Shown: piece after piece, positions 1 through 8,049 of the stretch
Numbering within the stretch: the stretch's first letter is position 1
How the letters are laid out: each line of letters begins with the position of its first letter
Virus record (IMG/VR): IMGVR_UViG_3300009620_000043
Span: 1-26,257 of that record
Strand: one strand, 5' to 3'
Origin: a virus
DNA: 26,257 nt
Program-made: the position numbers and the translations under genes
The notes under the pieces: generated by a model
Told to the model about the DNA's origin: nothing
The model's input: only the letters and a program-made list of their open reading frames with translations
Databases searched by the model: none

Positions 1-765
1 ATACGCACCAAGTTCGTCCCAGACGAACTGTCAGGACCAGGAAATATTGAGTCCAGAGGTCTCTCCAGAGAGTTAAAGATCAAAGACAATGAACTAAACG
101 ATGTTCTTGGCGATGATATTGCGGAGAGAATTCGCGGGGATCGTCCACTCCTCGTCCTTAACCATCGCAGTCCTTACCTTGTAGATACTGAAGTTAACAA
201 TGAGATGATTCGGATTGCTCGAGAGGCGATGAGTCATCAACAGGTATCATACAATGACCTTCATGTGCTGATATCAAATGATATTGGAGTTTACGAGGCG
301 TTGATGCGGGCATACCCCACACTGGAGGATAATGAAAATTGGACGGAAAATGTAATTGAGAGTGTCTTCAGTGTTAGAGATACTGGTTATTCGGATCTTG
401 ACATCCGGTATGAAGCAAAGTGGACCAGGGAGCTATATGACAAGGCACACACTAATTACTTCAGGAAATTAGCGGAAGAATACGGTGTGGAGGTGCAGGA
501 GATCGATCTTGATACTGGTAAGTGGGGGATCTTTGATGAAGAGGGAAGAAGGATCACGGCAGAAGGTGTCGTATCCCACCTCTCTTTCGTCTTTGATAGC
601 CGGGATGCGGCTTTGCTATGGACAGCCAAAGAGGATCTAACATTAGATATGATAAAAAGAACTGGAGCGACGCCAGGTCGCGTAACGGTGGGACCAATAA
701 TAGAGAGAGTGTTTGGGATTCCAATCGTGGAAGGAATGAAGATCCCGCAGAATACGCGCACTTAA
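1..765 (+). CDS. Unrecognised phage protein, 5' end outside the window
   Basis: The frame is open from base 1 with no stop, so the ATG at 205 is internal and this is the C-terminal 254 residues of a longer protein. The visible part is soluble and acidic with no membrane segment; it ends in a hydrophobic stretch (residues like VGPIIERVFGIPIVEG) and a short polar tail. I do not recognise the family. In P22-like phages the gene just before scaffold is the portal, but the visible residues do not look like a portal C-terminus. A virion-associated or MuF-like protein encoded next to the portal is possible. A 38-base spacer with a strong ribosome-binding site separates it from scaffold, which suggests co-transcription with the head genes. 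Confidence 0.75.
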   Translation: MRTKFVPDELSGPGNIESRGLSRELKIKDNELNDVLGDDIAERIRGDRPLLVLNHRSPYLVDTEVNNEMIRIAREAMSHQQVSYNDLHVLISNDIGVYEALMRAYPTLEDNENWTENVIESVFSVRDTGYSDLDIRYEAKWTRELYDKAHTNYFRKLAEEYGVEVQEIDLDTGKWGIFDEEGRRITAEGVVSHLSFVFDSRDAALLWTAKEDLTLDMIKRTGATPGRVTVGPIIERVFGIPIVEGMKIPQNTRT

Positions 766-803
766 TGAGTGAATGATGATTCAGAGAATAGGGAAGGGAT
801 ACG

Positions 804-1610
804 ATGATCGACGAGACAGAGGGGCAAGATGCCACTGAGGTTGATACTACTCAGGAGGATGTGGGATCTAGTGAGACTGAGACTGAGGTTGAGGTCCGTG
901 CCAGGAAGGATGGATGGGTTCCAAGAGAAGAATGGCGGGGAGATCCAGACATCTGGCGTGATGCTGATGAATTTGTTGAACGCGGAGAGAATATCAAGGA
1001 GATCAGCCGAGAACGGCTCGATACTGCTCACAGCGAGATTGAACGTCTGAAGACTGTAGTTAATAATCTTGGCGGAGTGATTTCCCAGGTCAGTGAGCGT
1101 GAATACGCCAAGGCATTCGCTGACATTCAGCAGAGACAGCGTGCCGCAGTGCGGAACAGTGATCAAGGTGCATTTGAGGCTGCGGAACGTGATCGGAAGC
1201 TGGTTGAGAGCAGTCTGCGTGGTGATAACCCGGAATCTAAACCGCCAGCAGAAGTGTTGGCGTGGGAATCGAAAAATCAGTGGTTTAATAAAGATAGCGC
1301 GATGACGCGATTAGCGATTGGCTATCTGGATGATGTGCAAGCAGAGAAGCCTGGTCTGCCTTTATCAGGACAACTTGATGAAGTGAGCAATCTAGTCAGG
1401 AAGGCTTATCCTGCGAAATTTGGTGAGTCTGGCGGTAGGGGTGCTCCGCACGTTGAAGGTGGGGGACAACAGCGTGCCGGAACTGGGAGCGGGAAGGCTG
1501 CCGATCTTCCGCCAGAAGCTCGCGCACACGGTAAACGGTATGTGGAAGAGGGTCTCTTCAAATCTCTTGGGGAGTACGCTGCTGCATATTTTGAACAAGA
1601 GCGCAAATGA
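804..1610 (+). CDS. Phage scaffolding protein
   Basis: 268 residues. The N-terminus is highly acidic (rich in E, D and T), followed by the typical podoviral scaffold signature GWVPREEWRGDPDIWRDADE at about residues 37-56. A long predicted helical or coiled-coil region follows (EISRERLDTAHSEIERLK onward), then a glycine-rich linker and a short C-terminal helical segment that would bind coat. Such proteins guide procapsid assembly and leave the head before or during packaging. GGGAAGGGA just upstream of the ATG is a strong ribosome-binding site. Its place directly before the small head proteins and the coat gene agrees with the call. The family assignment rests on the conserved WxP/EWxGDP signature and on gene order. 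Confidence 0.85.
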   Translation: MIDETEGQDATEVDTTQEDVGSSETETEVEVRARKDGWVPREEWRGDPDIWRDADEFVERGENIKEISRERLDTAHSEIERLKTVVNNLGGVISQVSEREYAKAFADIQQRQRAAVRNSDQGAFEAAERDRKLVESSLRGDNPESKPPAEVLAWESKNQWFNKDSAMTRLAIGYLDDVQAEKPGLPLSGQLDEVSNLVRKAYPAKFGESGGRGAPHVEGGGQQRAGTGSGKAADLPPEARAHGKRYVEEGLFKSLGEYAAAYFEQERK

Positions 1611-1622
1611 GGGAGTCGCGTG

Positions 1623-2081
1623 ATGGCAGAAAAAGACGAAGTTCAGTTTGAGAGACGTGAGCGAAGGGAAAGGAAGCCAAGAAAGCCGGTTGGCGGCGTT
1701 CAGCAGAGGCTACAAGCGCCCGAACGTAAGGGCTACTATAGACGCTGGGTCAATGAAGATCCTGGGCGTCTTCAGAGATTTGAAGAAGCTGGATATCAGT
1801 TTGTTCAGGACAAAGAGGCAATTGAGAAGTCGTCGGGTGTTAAACTAGACACACGAATACGCCAGATAGTAGGCGTGCATGAGAACGGTAGCCCTAAGTA
1901 TGGCTTCCTAATGGAGCTTCCGATGAAATTCTATACCCAGGATCAGGCTGCCAAGCAGGCTGAACTGGATGAAGTTGATGAACAGCTGCGGGGAGGGTTG
2001 GTCAAAGGGGCTGACGGTTCAGACCGTAGCAAGTTCTATCCATCAAGTCAGGGCCGTGGAATCACAGTGGAGACACGATGA
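1623..2081 (+). CDS. Small basic head-region protein, function unknown
   Basis: 152 residues from the ATG at 1623. An in-frame GTG one codon earlier is possible, but GGGAG at 1611-1615 is better spaced for the ATG. The N-terminus is very basic (ERRERRERKPRKPVGG), which could contact DNA or the acidic scaffold. The middle contains a conserved-looking YYRRWVNEDPGRLQRFEEAGY segment, read here as two parts around residues 38-58. The C-terminal half is rich in D, E and Q. Proteins of this pattern occur between scaffold and coat genes in many phages without an established role. It starts 12 bases after the scaffold stop, so it is probably translated from the same message. Confidence 0.75.
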   Translation: MAEKDEVQFERRERRERKPRKPVGGVQQRLQAPERKGYYRRWVNEDPGRLQRFEEAGYQFVQDKEAIEKSSGVKLDTRIRQIVGVHENGSPKYGFLMELPMKFYTQDQAAKQAELDEVDEQLRGGLVKGADGSDRSKFYPSSQGRGITVETR

Positions 2082-2108
2082 TCACTCGGTCCTATTGGCA
2101 TAAACTCT

Positions 2109-2137
2109 AGTCCGCTTGAGATAAGCGGGCTTCATTT
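2109..2137 (+). terminator. Terminator-like hairpin before the decoration gene
   Basis: A 9-base stem (AGTCCGCTT at 2109-2117 with AAGCGGGCT at 2123-2131, one G-T wobble) closes a 5-base loop and is followed by TCATTTT. The U tract is interrupted, so it may be an attenuator or an mRNA-processing or stability hairpin rather than a full terminator. It sits in the 68-base gap between the small basic protein and the decoration gene and could help raise expression of the two downstream capsid genes relative to scaffold. Confidence 0.45.
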
Positions 2138-2149
2138 TGGGAGTAAAAC

Positions 2150-2791
2150 ATGGCGAATGTTGACAGGCCGAGTGGGCTTATGCCCATGCGGCATCGCAAT
2201 GGTGCCCCTTACAATGGAGCAGCGAACCCATATTATATTCCTGCCGCATACGGCACGGCATTATTCGTGGGAGATGCTGTTATCAAATCGGGCACGTCAA
2301 ATACCGCTGAAGTGAAGGTCCCAGGCGTGGGGGTCGCTCCGATTGGCACTTTGCCAGCGATCACTTCAGCAACGGTGGGAGATGGCAATCGCGTGACTGG
2401 CGTGATTGTTTCATTTGCCGCTGATCCGTCGAACCCTGATAGAGCCTATAGTCCTGCGTCCACAGAGGGCGTAGCGTGGGTCGCCGATGATCCTGATCTT
2501 GCTTTTGAAGTTCAGGCTGACGGGGCGATACCTGCGGCATCGATGGGCTTGAATGCAGTGTTGATTGCGACGCACTCCGGTAATACATCAACCGGGCGCT
2601 CTGGTATGGAGCTTGATACAACTTCGGATGCTCCGGCAGCGGACGCATCTAATCAACTCCTGATCATACGAGCGGTGAATCGTGATGATAACGACACAAC
2701 ACTCACTCATGCTCGGGTCGAGGTTCTGGTTTCCAACCATACCGAGGCCCACGGCAGCACTGCTGCCGGTGACGGCATCTTGGGCATCTAG
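2150..2791 (+). CDS. Putative head decoration/structural protein
   Basis: 213 residues, starting MANVDRPSGLMPMRHRNGAP, a beginning typical of small virion proteins encoded immediately before the coat gene in many podoviruses and siphoviruses. Composition is rich in A, G, S, T, V and D with alternating hydrophobic residues, so a beta-rich fold is likely. There is no signal peptide or membrane segment. GGGAG lies 8 bases before the ATG. The 15-base spacing to the coat gene suggests stoichiometric co-expression with coat. The role as decoration or head-stabilising protein is inferred from position and composition; I see no diagnostic motif. Confidence 0.7.
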   Translation: MANVDRPSGLMPMRHRNGAPYNGAANPYYIPAAYGTALFVGDAVIKSGTSNTAEVKVPGVGVAPIGTLPAITSATVGDGNRVTGVIVSFAADPSNPDRAYSPASTEGVAWVADDPDLAFEVQADGAIPAASMGLNAVLIATHSGNTSTGRSGMELDTTSDAPAADASNQLLIIRAVNRDDNDTTLTHARVEVLVSNHTEAHGSTAAGDGILGI

Positions 2792-2806
2792 GGGGGAGAC
2801 TGAACA

Positions 2807-3715
2807 ATGGCAGTTATCACAACTGGTAATCATCCGAAGGCTTTATGGCCTGGGGTGCAACAATTCTGGGGGCGTCAGTACAAACGCTATCCAGAACTCT
2901 ACCCTGGAATGTTTGAGGTCACATCCTCAAAGCAGAATTATGAGGAGGATGTGGAGGTCACTGGATTTGGAATGGTTCCGGCGAAACCGGAAGGTACATC
3001 CATTACATATGATTCAGAGACCCAGGGTGAGACGACTCGTTATACGCACACTGCGTATGCTCTTGGCTACATCGTGACGTATGAAGAATTGAGGGACAAT
3101 TTGTATGAAGTTGTCTCCCGGCGTCGGGCTTCGGCCTTGGCGTTCTCGGCGGCTAATTCCATCGAGACGATTGCAGCGAATGTTTACAATCGTGGATTCA
3201 ATAGTTCGTACACATTCGGTGATGCCAAGGAGATGCTGGCTACTGATCATCCAACCAGTTCTGGAGATCAGTCCAATGAGTTGACGACAGCAGCGGATCT
3301 CTCAGAAGCTTCTCTGGAAGATATCGTGATCAAGATTCGGAAGGCCAAGAACGACCGTGGATTGCGGGTACAGTTGCAATCTCGGAAGTTGATTGTGCCC
3401 CCTGATCTTGAGTTTGAGGCCAACCGTATATTGAAATCAGTGAATCAGAATGACACAGCGAACAATGCCGTGAACGCATTGCGCGTTACTGGTTCATTCC
3501 CGGAGGGGATTTTGGTTAATTCCTTCCTCAATGATACGGATGCTTGGTTTGTTAAGACTAATTGTCCTGAGGCTCAGAAGTTCATCTGGCGTGAGAGGAT
3601 TGATTTCAGCCAGGACAATGACTTCGATACGAAGAACGCCAAAGCGGCTATCTATTTCCGCCTTTCAGTAGGATCTACCGATTGGCGCGGCGTATATGGT
3701 TCGCCTGGTGCATAA
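2807..3715 (+). CDS. Major capsid protein, HK97-fold, Mu gpT-like family
   Basis: 302 residues. The layout matches Mu gpT-like coat proteins: an N-terminal segment with ALWPGVQQFWG, a central helix-rich part (EELRDNLYEVVSRRRASALAFSAA), a segment with LATDHPTSSGDQSN, then a C-terminal part with the typical beta strands (KLIVPPDLEFEANRIL, DAWFVKTNCPEAQKFIWRER). No cleavable delta domain is evident, and a separate scaffold gene is present upstream. A very strong ribosome-binding site (GGGGGGAG) precedes the ATG, as expected for the most abundant virion protein. It is followed by two hairpins that probably end or shape the head transcript. Confidence 0.88.
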   Translation: MAVITTGNHPKALWPGVQQFWGRQYKRYPELYPGMFEVTSSKQNYEEDVEVTGFGMVPAKPEGTSITYDSETQGETTRYTHTAYALGYIVTYEELRDNLYEVVSRRRASALAFSAANSIETIAANVYNRGFNSSYTFGDAKEMLATDHPTSSGDQSNELTTAADLSEASLEDIVIKIRKAKNDRGLRVQLQSRKLIVPPDLEFEANRILKSVNQNDTANNAVNALRVTGSFPEGILVNSFLNDTDAWFVKTNCPEAQKFIWRERIDFSQDNDFDTKNAKAAIYFRLSVGSTDWRGVYGSPGA

Positions 3716-3723
3716 CCACAAGT

Positions 3724-3777
3724 GCCGATATTGATCGGCGGATAGGGGCGGCTCTTTTATGAGTCGCCCCTCTTGTC
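3724..3777 (+). terminator. Tandem hairpins after the coat gene, probable terminator
   Basis: Two hairpins follow the coat stop codon. The first is GCCGAT/ATCGGC (3724-3729 with 3734-3739, loop ATTG). The second and stronger is an 11-base stem from 3744-3754 to 3761-3771 (AGGGGCGGCTC with GAGTCGCCCCT, one G-T wobble, loop TTTTAT), followed by CTTGTCT. The second resembles a rho-independent terminator with a poor U tract. Partial termination here would separate abundant head transcripts from the tail genes. Confidence 0.55.
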
Positions 3778-3789
3778 TGGAGAATAAAT

Positions 3790-4731
3790 ATGGCGACTAA
3801 AGGTTGGAAGGGGTCTCATTACCCTGGCGGGTTCGCCAACGGAGTGAGTATCCTTGGTATGCCTGTGCTGAACAGTTATGCAGGCAACGTATTTTGGGTG
3901 AATAGTGCCAATGGGTCAGATGGGAACAAAGGTTCCCGTGACAGGCCCTTTAGCACGTTTGATTATGCTATCGGTCAATGCACGGCCAACAATGGCGATG
4001 TCATTCTATTGATGCCGAACCACGCTGAGACTATTACGGGTGCGGCTGGGATTGCTCTTGATGTAGCTGGGATCACAGCTATTGGTCTCGGGAATTTCAA
4101 TCAACGCCCACGCTTCCTGATGGACGGTGGTACATCGGTGACGGCGGTGATATCAGCCGCCGACGTTACTTTGTCGAATATGGTCTTCGCATCAGGCCAT
4201 GCCGATGTGGTGGCGGGAGTTGGAGTAACGGCGGTTGGTGCCTGGTTTGATCAAATTGAATTCGTTGACAACACGGATGACGAGAATTTCCTTAGCCCAA
4301 TCAAGGCAACGGGGACGACAAACAATGAAGCTGATGGCCTGAAGGTCACCAACTGTCGTTGGGTGTCTCCTGACACTGCTGGGCTGGAGATGATTGAGAT
4401 CAATGCTGATCTTGCGGAGGGGATCTTCACTGGGAATTCAGTGATTTGCGATGGTGCGACCAGTTGCAAGCTTATTCTCTGTGCGACTGGGAAAGACCTG
4501 ACCGAGGTGGTTGTTGCCGACAATTATGTAGTGGTCGGCAATACCGCAGGAGACCTCCTGATTGATAATGATACAACCGCCAACACTGGTATTGTTGCCA
4601 ACAACTTCATCGGGCACCATGATACTGCGAGTGAGATCCTGGTCGATTGTGATGGAGTGCGACAGATCGAGAACTATGGTACGGCGACGGATACCGCCAG
4701 CGGATACATACTTCCGGCTGTGGACTCTTAA
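3790..4731 (+). CDS. Right-handed beta-helix (pectin-lyase-like) virion protein
   Basis: 313 residues. The segment WVNSANGSDGNKGSRDRPF at about residues 36-54 followed by a DY-A-I motif and GDVILLMPNHAETIT is the usual start of a parallel beta-helix domain. The rest is a ladder of short V/I/N-rich strands (such as GLKVTNCRW, IFTGNSVICDG, VVVADNYVVVGN, IVANNFIGHH) that fits about nine or more coils. Such domains occur in phage spikes and in head-associated proteins. Its place directly behind coat rather than among the tail fibres suggests a head-fibre or capsid-associated role, but a tailspike is not excluded. No catalytic residues can be assigned from sequence alone. GGAGAATAAAT lies just upstream of the start. 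Confidence 0.75.
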   Translation: MATKGWKGSHYPGGFANGVSILGMPVLNSYAGNVFWVNSANGSDGNKGSRDRPFSTFDYAIGQCTANNGDVILLMPNHAETITGAAGIALDVAGITAIGLGNFNQRPRFLMDGGTSVTAVISAADVTLSNMVFASGHADVVAGVGVTAVGAWFDQIEFVDNTDDENFLSPIKATGTTNNEADGLKVTNCRWVSPDTAGLEMIEINADLAEGIFTGNSVICDGATSCKLILCATGKDLTEVVVADNYVVVGNTAGDLLIDNDTTANTGIVANNFIGHHDTASEILVDCDGVRQIENYGTATDTASGYILPAVDS

Positions 4732-4800
4732 ATGGTGGAGATGATCTAATCACTTGGGAGTCAATCTTAATCATGCAGCCACACCTGTATGGTGATGGGT

Positions 4801-4821
4801 CGGGGGTAAGCGCTGCCCCCG
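4801..4821 (+). other. GC-rich hairpin in the 108-base spacer 4732-4839
   Basis: CGGGGG at 4801-4806 pairs with CCCCCG at 4816-4821 around a loop containing the palindrome AGCGCT. There is no U tract, so this is not a standard terminator. The spacer is otherwise featureless, and the next gene lacks an obvious ribosome-binding site within 15 bases of its ATG. Confidence 0.35.
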
Positions 4822-4839
4822 GCGCATCATAGTTAGCTT

Positions 4840-5487
4840 ATGCAGAGCCGCGTCATCATCGTTGGTGAGTATGGGCCTGCTGATGGTGATATTTCTGGTG
4901 CTGAAGTATGGGGGGCGAATTTAGCCTATCGGAAGCAGGTAGGTATCACTCACATCTTCGCAATGGATCATCTTGTCAGGATGGAGCGGAAGCACTCAGG
5001 ATTCGTTGAGGATGTGAATGATCTCAATGTTCCTGTAGTTATGCAACGACACTATGAGGAGATCCCTCTTTCGGTAGGATTTCCTCTACAGCCGGTGATT
5101 GAGAGATTCTTCGGGAATGACAAGAATAGGGCCTACCTGACTTCTACGATATGTTACATGATGGCTATGGCTATCCTTAATAAGTTTGATCGTATTGAGC
5201 TACATCATATTCTGACTGATCAACACTCGAATGAGTATTTCGCGCAGAAGAGCGGACTGGACTTCTTTTATGCCTGGGCGCTGGCTTCTGGGATAGAGAT
5301 TGCATTGACAGAGGATTGCCTGATTGGGAGGCCATACCCGTGGCAGCCGCCATTGTACGGATATCATCCGCGGTCAAAGGGTGCTTATCCTGATTATGTG
5401 TTGGCTACGGCAGTTGGGGCGATCACATTCATGCCTGACATTAGGGAACAGGCAGAAATCTTAACCATGGAACAGGAAGATGGCTGA
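4840..5487 (+). CDS. Rossmann-like conserved phage protein
   Basis: 215 residues. The N-terminus has a beta strand and glycine-rich turn (MQSRVIIVGEYGPADGD) followed by a pattern of alternating helices and strands. The middle segment STICYMMAMAILNKFDRIEL and the later NEYFAQKSGLDFFYAWALASG segment, ending in PLYGY, match a conserved protein found in the virion modules of many phages, where the strand after the helix usually ends in a GvDM-type motif (here ILTDQHSNEY). I infer a nucleotide-binding or transferase-like fold; substrate and role are unknown. The start has no clear ribosome-binding site, so it may depend on upstream structure or translation. Bases 5185-5205 are repeated exactly at 15384-15404. 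It overlaps the next gene by 8 bases. Confidence 0.7.
   Translation: MQSRVIIVGEYGPADGDISGAEVWGANLAYRKQVGITHIFAMDHLVRMERKHSGFVEDVNDLNVPVVMQRHYEEIPLSVGFPLQPVIERFFGNDKNRAYLTSTICYMMAMAILNKFDRIELHHILTDQHSNEYFAQKSGLDFFYAWALASGIEIALTEDCLIGRPYPWQPPLYGYHPRSKGAYPDYVLATAVGAITFMPDIREQAEILTMEQEDG
5185..5205 (+). repeat. 21-base direct repeat, copy A (inside the Rossmann-like gene)
   Basis: The 21 bases encode FDRIELH here and recur exactly at 15384-15404 in a non-coding spacer. Flanking bases keep weak similarity (TTAAT a few bases before, ATTCTGAC-like bases after). Confidence 0.9.
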
Positions 5488-5881
5488 CACAGTAGCGACA
5501 CGAACAATGGTTGATGATGAGCGTAGGCTCATTATCCAACTCAACAATACATCCGATGGAAATGGTGAGAGCGGTGTTACCAAGGTGGATGTATCCGCAT
5601 TGCAAGCTAATGAGGCTGGGCAGGCATGTGGTCAAGTCCGTATTATGCAGATATGGGCGTCCACGCATCTAATGGCTGTAGAGCTTCTCTGGGATGCAAC
5701 AACCAACATCACTGCGTTGACTATTCCACAAGATCGGACGATTCATTGGGATTTCCGGCATTTTGGTGGATTGAAGAATCCGGAGACTTCAGGATATACG
5801 GGCGATCTTCTACTCACCACCATAGGTGCTGCGTCTGGGGACAGATATACTATTGTCGTGGATATGGTGAAGGAATATTAG
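5480..5881 (+). CDS. Small conserved virion-module protein
   Basis: 133 residues, beta-rich. It contains the segments LWDATTNITALTIPQ and DFRHFGGLKNPETSGYTGD, a pattern that recurs in small proteins encoded between the coat and gp4-like genes of podoviruses from environmental samples. There is no membrane segment or signal peptide. It overlaps the upstream gene by 8 bases and its stop immediately precedes the ATG of the next gene, so translation is coupled. A structural role such as decoration or neck protein is inferred only from context. Confidence 0.72.
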   Translation: MADTVATRTMVDDERRLIIQLNNTSDGNGESGVTKVDVSALQANEAGQACGQVRIMQIWASTHLMAVELLWDATTNITALTIPQDRTIHWDFRHFGGLKNPETSGYTGDLLLTTIGAASGDRYTIVVDMVKEY

Positions 5882-6139
5882 ATGCCAGATCGCGGCGGGA
5901 ACCCTTGGTATAAGCCCGGTGATTACAACGTGATTTGTGACAGAACGGGATTCAAGGTCAAGGCATCCGAATGCCAACTGGAGTGGAATGGTCTACTTGT
6001 GCGGGGAAGGTCTTGGGAGCAGAGACATCCTCAAGATCAAGTTAGAGGCAGGCCCGATGATCAGAGTGTTCCTATTGTCAGGCCACCTGGAACGGATGTA
6101 TTTGTAGGGACTAATGAAGTTGAGGCAGATAGTCTCTAA
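5882..6139 (+). CDS. Small conserved phage protein with CDRTGFK motif
   Basis: 85 residues. The segment CDRTGFKVKASECQLEWNG followed by RHPQD, RGRPDDQSVP and a VRPP motif is a recognisable small phage protein that often lies next to head-tail genes. The two cysteines at about residues 19 and 30 are too far apart for a simple zinc knuckle on their own. Function is unknown. It begins directly after the preceding stop and ends in a TAATG overlap with the next gene, so it is part of a tightly coupled string of small genes. Confidence 0.72.
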   Translation: MPDRGGNPWYKPGDYNVICDRTGFKVKASECQLEWNGLLVRGRSWEQRHPQDQVRGRPDDQSVPIVRPPGTDVFVGTNEVEADSL

Positions 6140-6324
6140 TGATTCATCCTGCGGAGGGGGCTCGTGCCCCTGTCTGGATGACCTCTGTGCGGGATCAGCA
6201 TATACTACAAGATTGTGTGCACGACCTACATCACATGGCGATGTATCGTGACGGAGATCAGATTGCGCGGGCAATCGTGATCCTACCTGAGTTCGGCGAG
6301 CCCCTTATATTCTTGGTGCATTGA
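6139..6324 (+). CDS. Small hypothetical protein
   Basis: 61 residues. Its ATG overlaps the preceding TAA by one base, and the next gene begins 8 bases after its stop, so the reading frame fits the operon. The sequence has a central H/M-rich segment (HDLHHMAMYRDGDQIARA) and a hydrophobic C-terminus (IVILPEFGEPLIFLVH) too short for a confident membrane helix. No family is recognised. Confidence 0.6.
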   Translation: MIHPAEGARAPVWMTSVRDQHILQDCVHDLHHMAMYRDGDQIARAIVILPEFGEPLIFLVH

Positions 6325-6331
6325 TGATTGA

Positions 6332-7294
6332 ATGGCAACATCTGGAAGCGTTGATTACACACGTACACGCGACAACATAATCAATGATGCTTACCGGCTT
6401 TGCGGCGCGGTAGCGCTTGGCGAAACCCCATCGAGTGAAGAGAGTGCGGCAGGAGTCGCTGCATTGCAGGCCATGGTCAAGGCATGGCAGGCTGATGGAA
6501 CTAATCTATGGAAGATCGAAGACTGTGTTCTGTTCCTTACTAAAGGGACAGAGAGATACAGTTTAGGTGCTTCCGGTGATAGGGCGGCGCTGTCGAGCGA
6601 TACCGTGGTGACCAAAGTCAATGGTGATCATTCGTCGAGTGACACGACCATCCTAGTGGATTCTGTTACGGGAATGGCAGCGTCGGACGCGATTGGCATT
6701 GTCTTGGATGATGGGTCGATCCACTGGACGACCATCTCCTCAATCTCATCTCTGACGATAACGATTGCGTCCGGCATTGCCAGCGCTGCTGCTGACAATA
6801 ATATTGTTTTTACATATACAACCCTCTTAGCTCGTCCACTTCGCATCCTAGATGCACGCAGGCGCGTTTGGACTGATCCGACAGCCCCAGTGGACGTTCC
6901 ATTCTCAGACATGCTCTCACGAGAGGAGTATTTCGATCTCCCGAATAAGATGAGCGAGGGCAAGCCAGTGCAGGGATTTTATGACCCACAACTGAGCAAG
7001 GGAGATTTCTATTTGTGGAATGCCCCGGACAGCGCAGCCGAGACAGTCAACTTCACTGGTGCAATGCCGATTGAGGATTTTGACGCGGCTGGGAATGATC
7101 CTGACTTCCCACAGGAATGGATTGAGGCTGTAACCTGGAATCTAGCTGTCCGACTAGCCCCGGCAGTTGGGACCCCGATACAAGAGCGGGGCTGGTTAAA
7201 GAACGAAGCAGCGGAGAAGAAATATCTGCTGAGTATCTGGGATTCGGAGCCTGCGTCGGTGTTCTTCCAGCCTAGATTGGAGTCCAGTGAATGA
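6332..7294 (+). CDS. P22 gp4-like head completion / tail accessory factor
   Basis: 320 residues. The N-terminus TRTRDNIINDAYRLCGAVALG followed by a helix AALQAMVKAWQADGTNLWK is characteristic of the P22 gp4 family, which binds the portal ring after DNA packaging and starts the tail neck. The C-terminal part (FPQEWIEAVTWNLAVRLAPAVG then KYLLSIWDSE) also fits the family. A central insert of about 80 residues rich in S, T and I (KVNGDHSSSDTTILVDSVTG to FTYTTLLARP) looks like an inserted beta domain seen in environmental phage relatives. It overlaps the next gene by ATGA. The gp10-like partner is encoded about 3 kb downstream at 10311. Confidence 0.85.
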   Translation: MATSGSVDYTRTRDNIINDAYRLCGAVALGETPSSEESAAGVAALQAMVKAWQADGTNLWKIEDCVLFLTKGTERYSLGASGDRAALSSDTVVTKVNGDHSSSDTTILVDSVTGMAASDAIGIVLDDGSIHWTTISSISSLTITIASGIASAAADNNIVFTYTTLLARPLRILDARRRVWTDPTAPVDVPFSDMLSREEYFDLPNKMSEGKPVQGFYDPQLSKGDFYLWNAPDSAAETVNFTGAMPIEDFDAAGNDPDFPQEWIEAVTWNLAVRLAPAVGTPIQERGWLKNEAAEKKYLLSIWDSEPASVFFQPRLESSE

Positions 7295-8049
7295 CGAATA
7301 CCCTATTCATGCCCCCTGGCGTAGCACTATTGGATGCCACCAGCACCTCTCCATTGAATGCGGGGAAGGTCAACTTCTATCAAATCGGAACATCGACTCG
7401 TAAAGACACCTATCCCACTGAAGATGATGCCGTGGCGGGGACGAACGCAAATGCCAATCCGGTAGTCCTAGACTCCGCAGGGCGCTCTCAGATTTGGCTG
7501 GATGGTCAGTATAAGGTCGTAGTGACCGACTCATCTGACACGACAATACAGACCATTGACGAATACGGCCTGAGTTCGACATCAGTCTTCGACAAGGATC
7601 ACGTCGCTGGCATGTTGATCACCCTGGATACCGATACGGACCATGATGTGAATGTAACGGCTGGCGAAGCCAGAGATAGTGCGGATTCTGAGGATCTCAT
7701 TCTCTCAAGTGAAATTACGAAACAAATCGACGCCAGTTGGTCGGTCGGTGACAACGCTGGTGGGCTTGATACTGGCACGGTAGCGAATAACACAGTTTAT
7801 TATATCTGGTTGATCAAGCGTACGGATACGGCGGTTGTGGATGTATTGATCTCCACTTCTTCGTCAGGTCCGACGATGCCAACGAGTTACGACAAGAAGG
7901 TTGTCATAGGCATTGGCCGCACTGATGGTTCTGCAAATTTCGTATATGTAGCTGGTGCCAATCGGTCGGTACGCATTGACGCGGGTGGCGATGTCTCTTC
8001 AACTGTGAATCATCACGACCTGGCAATGGTGATGGAGGTATTTACTTAA
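7291..8049 (+). CDS. Tail fibre/spike N-terminal-type adsorption protein
   Basis: 252 residues. Residues about 8-85 (LNAGKVNFYQIGTSTRKDTYP through DSAGRSQIWLDGQYKVVVTD, given here in part) match the head-binding domain found at the start of many podoviral tailspikes and fibres, where it attaches the appendage to the virion. The remaining residues form a beta-rich domain (VYYIWLIKRTDTAVVDVLIS) of the kind that ends a short fibre segment. No enzymatic domain follows, so this may be an adaptor that carries the longer fibre encoded two genes downstream. It is translationally coupled to both neighbours (ATGA and TAATG overlaps). Confidence 0.75.
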   Translation: MTNTLFMPPGVALLDATSTSPLNAGKVNFYQIGTSTRKDTYPTEDDAVAGTNANANPVVLDSAGRSQIWLDGQYKVVVTDSSDTTIQTIDEYGLSSTSVFDKDHVAGMLITLDTDTDHDVNVTAGEARDSADSEDLILSSEITKQIDASWSVGDNAGGLDTGTVANNTVYYIWLIKRTDTAVVDVLISTSSSGPTMPTSYDKKVVIGIGRTDGSANFVYVAGANRSVRIDAGGDVSSTVNHHDLAMVMEVFT

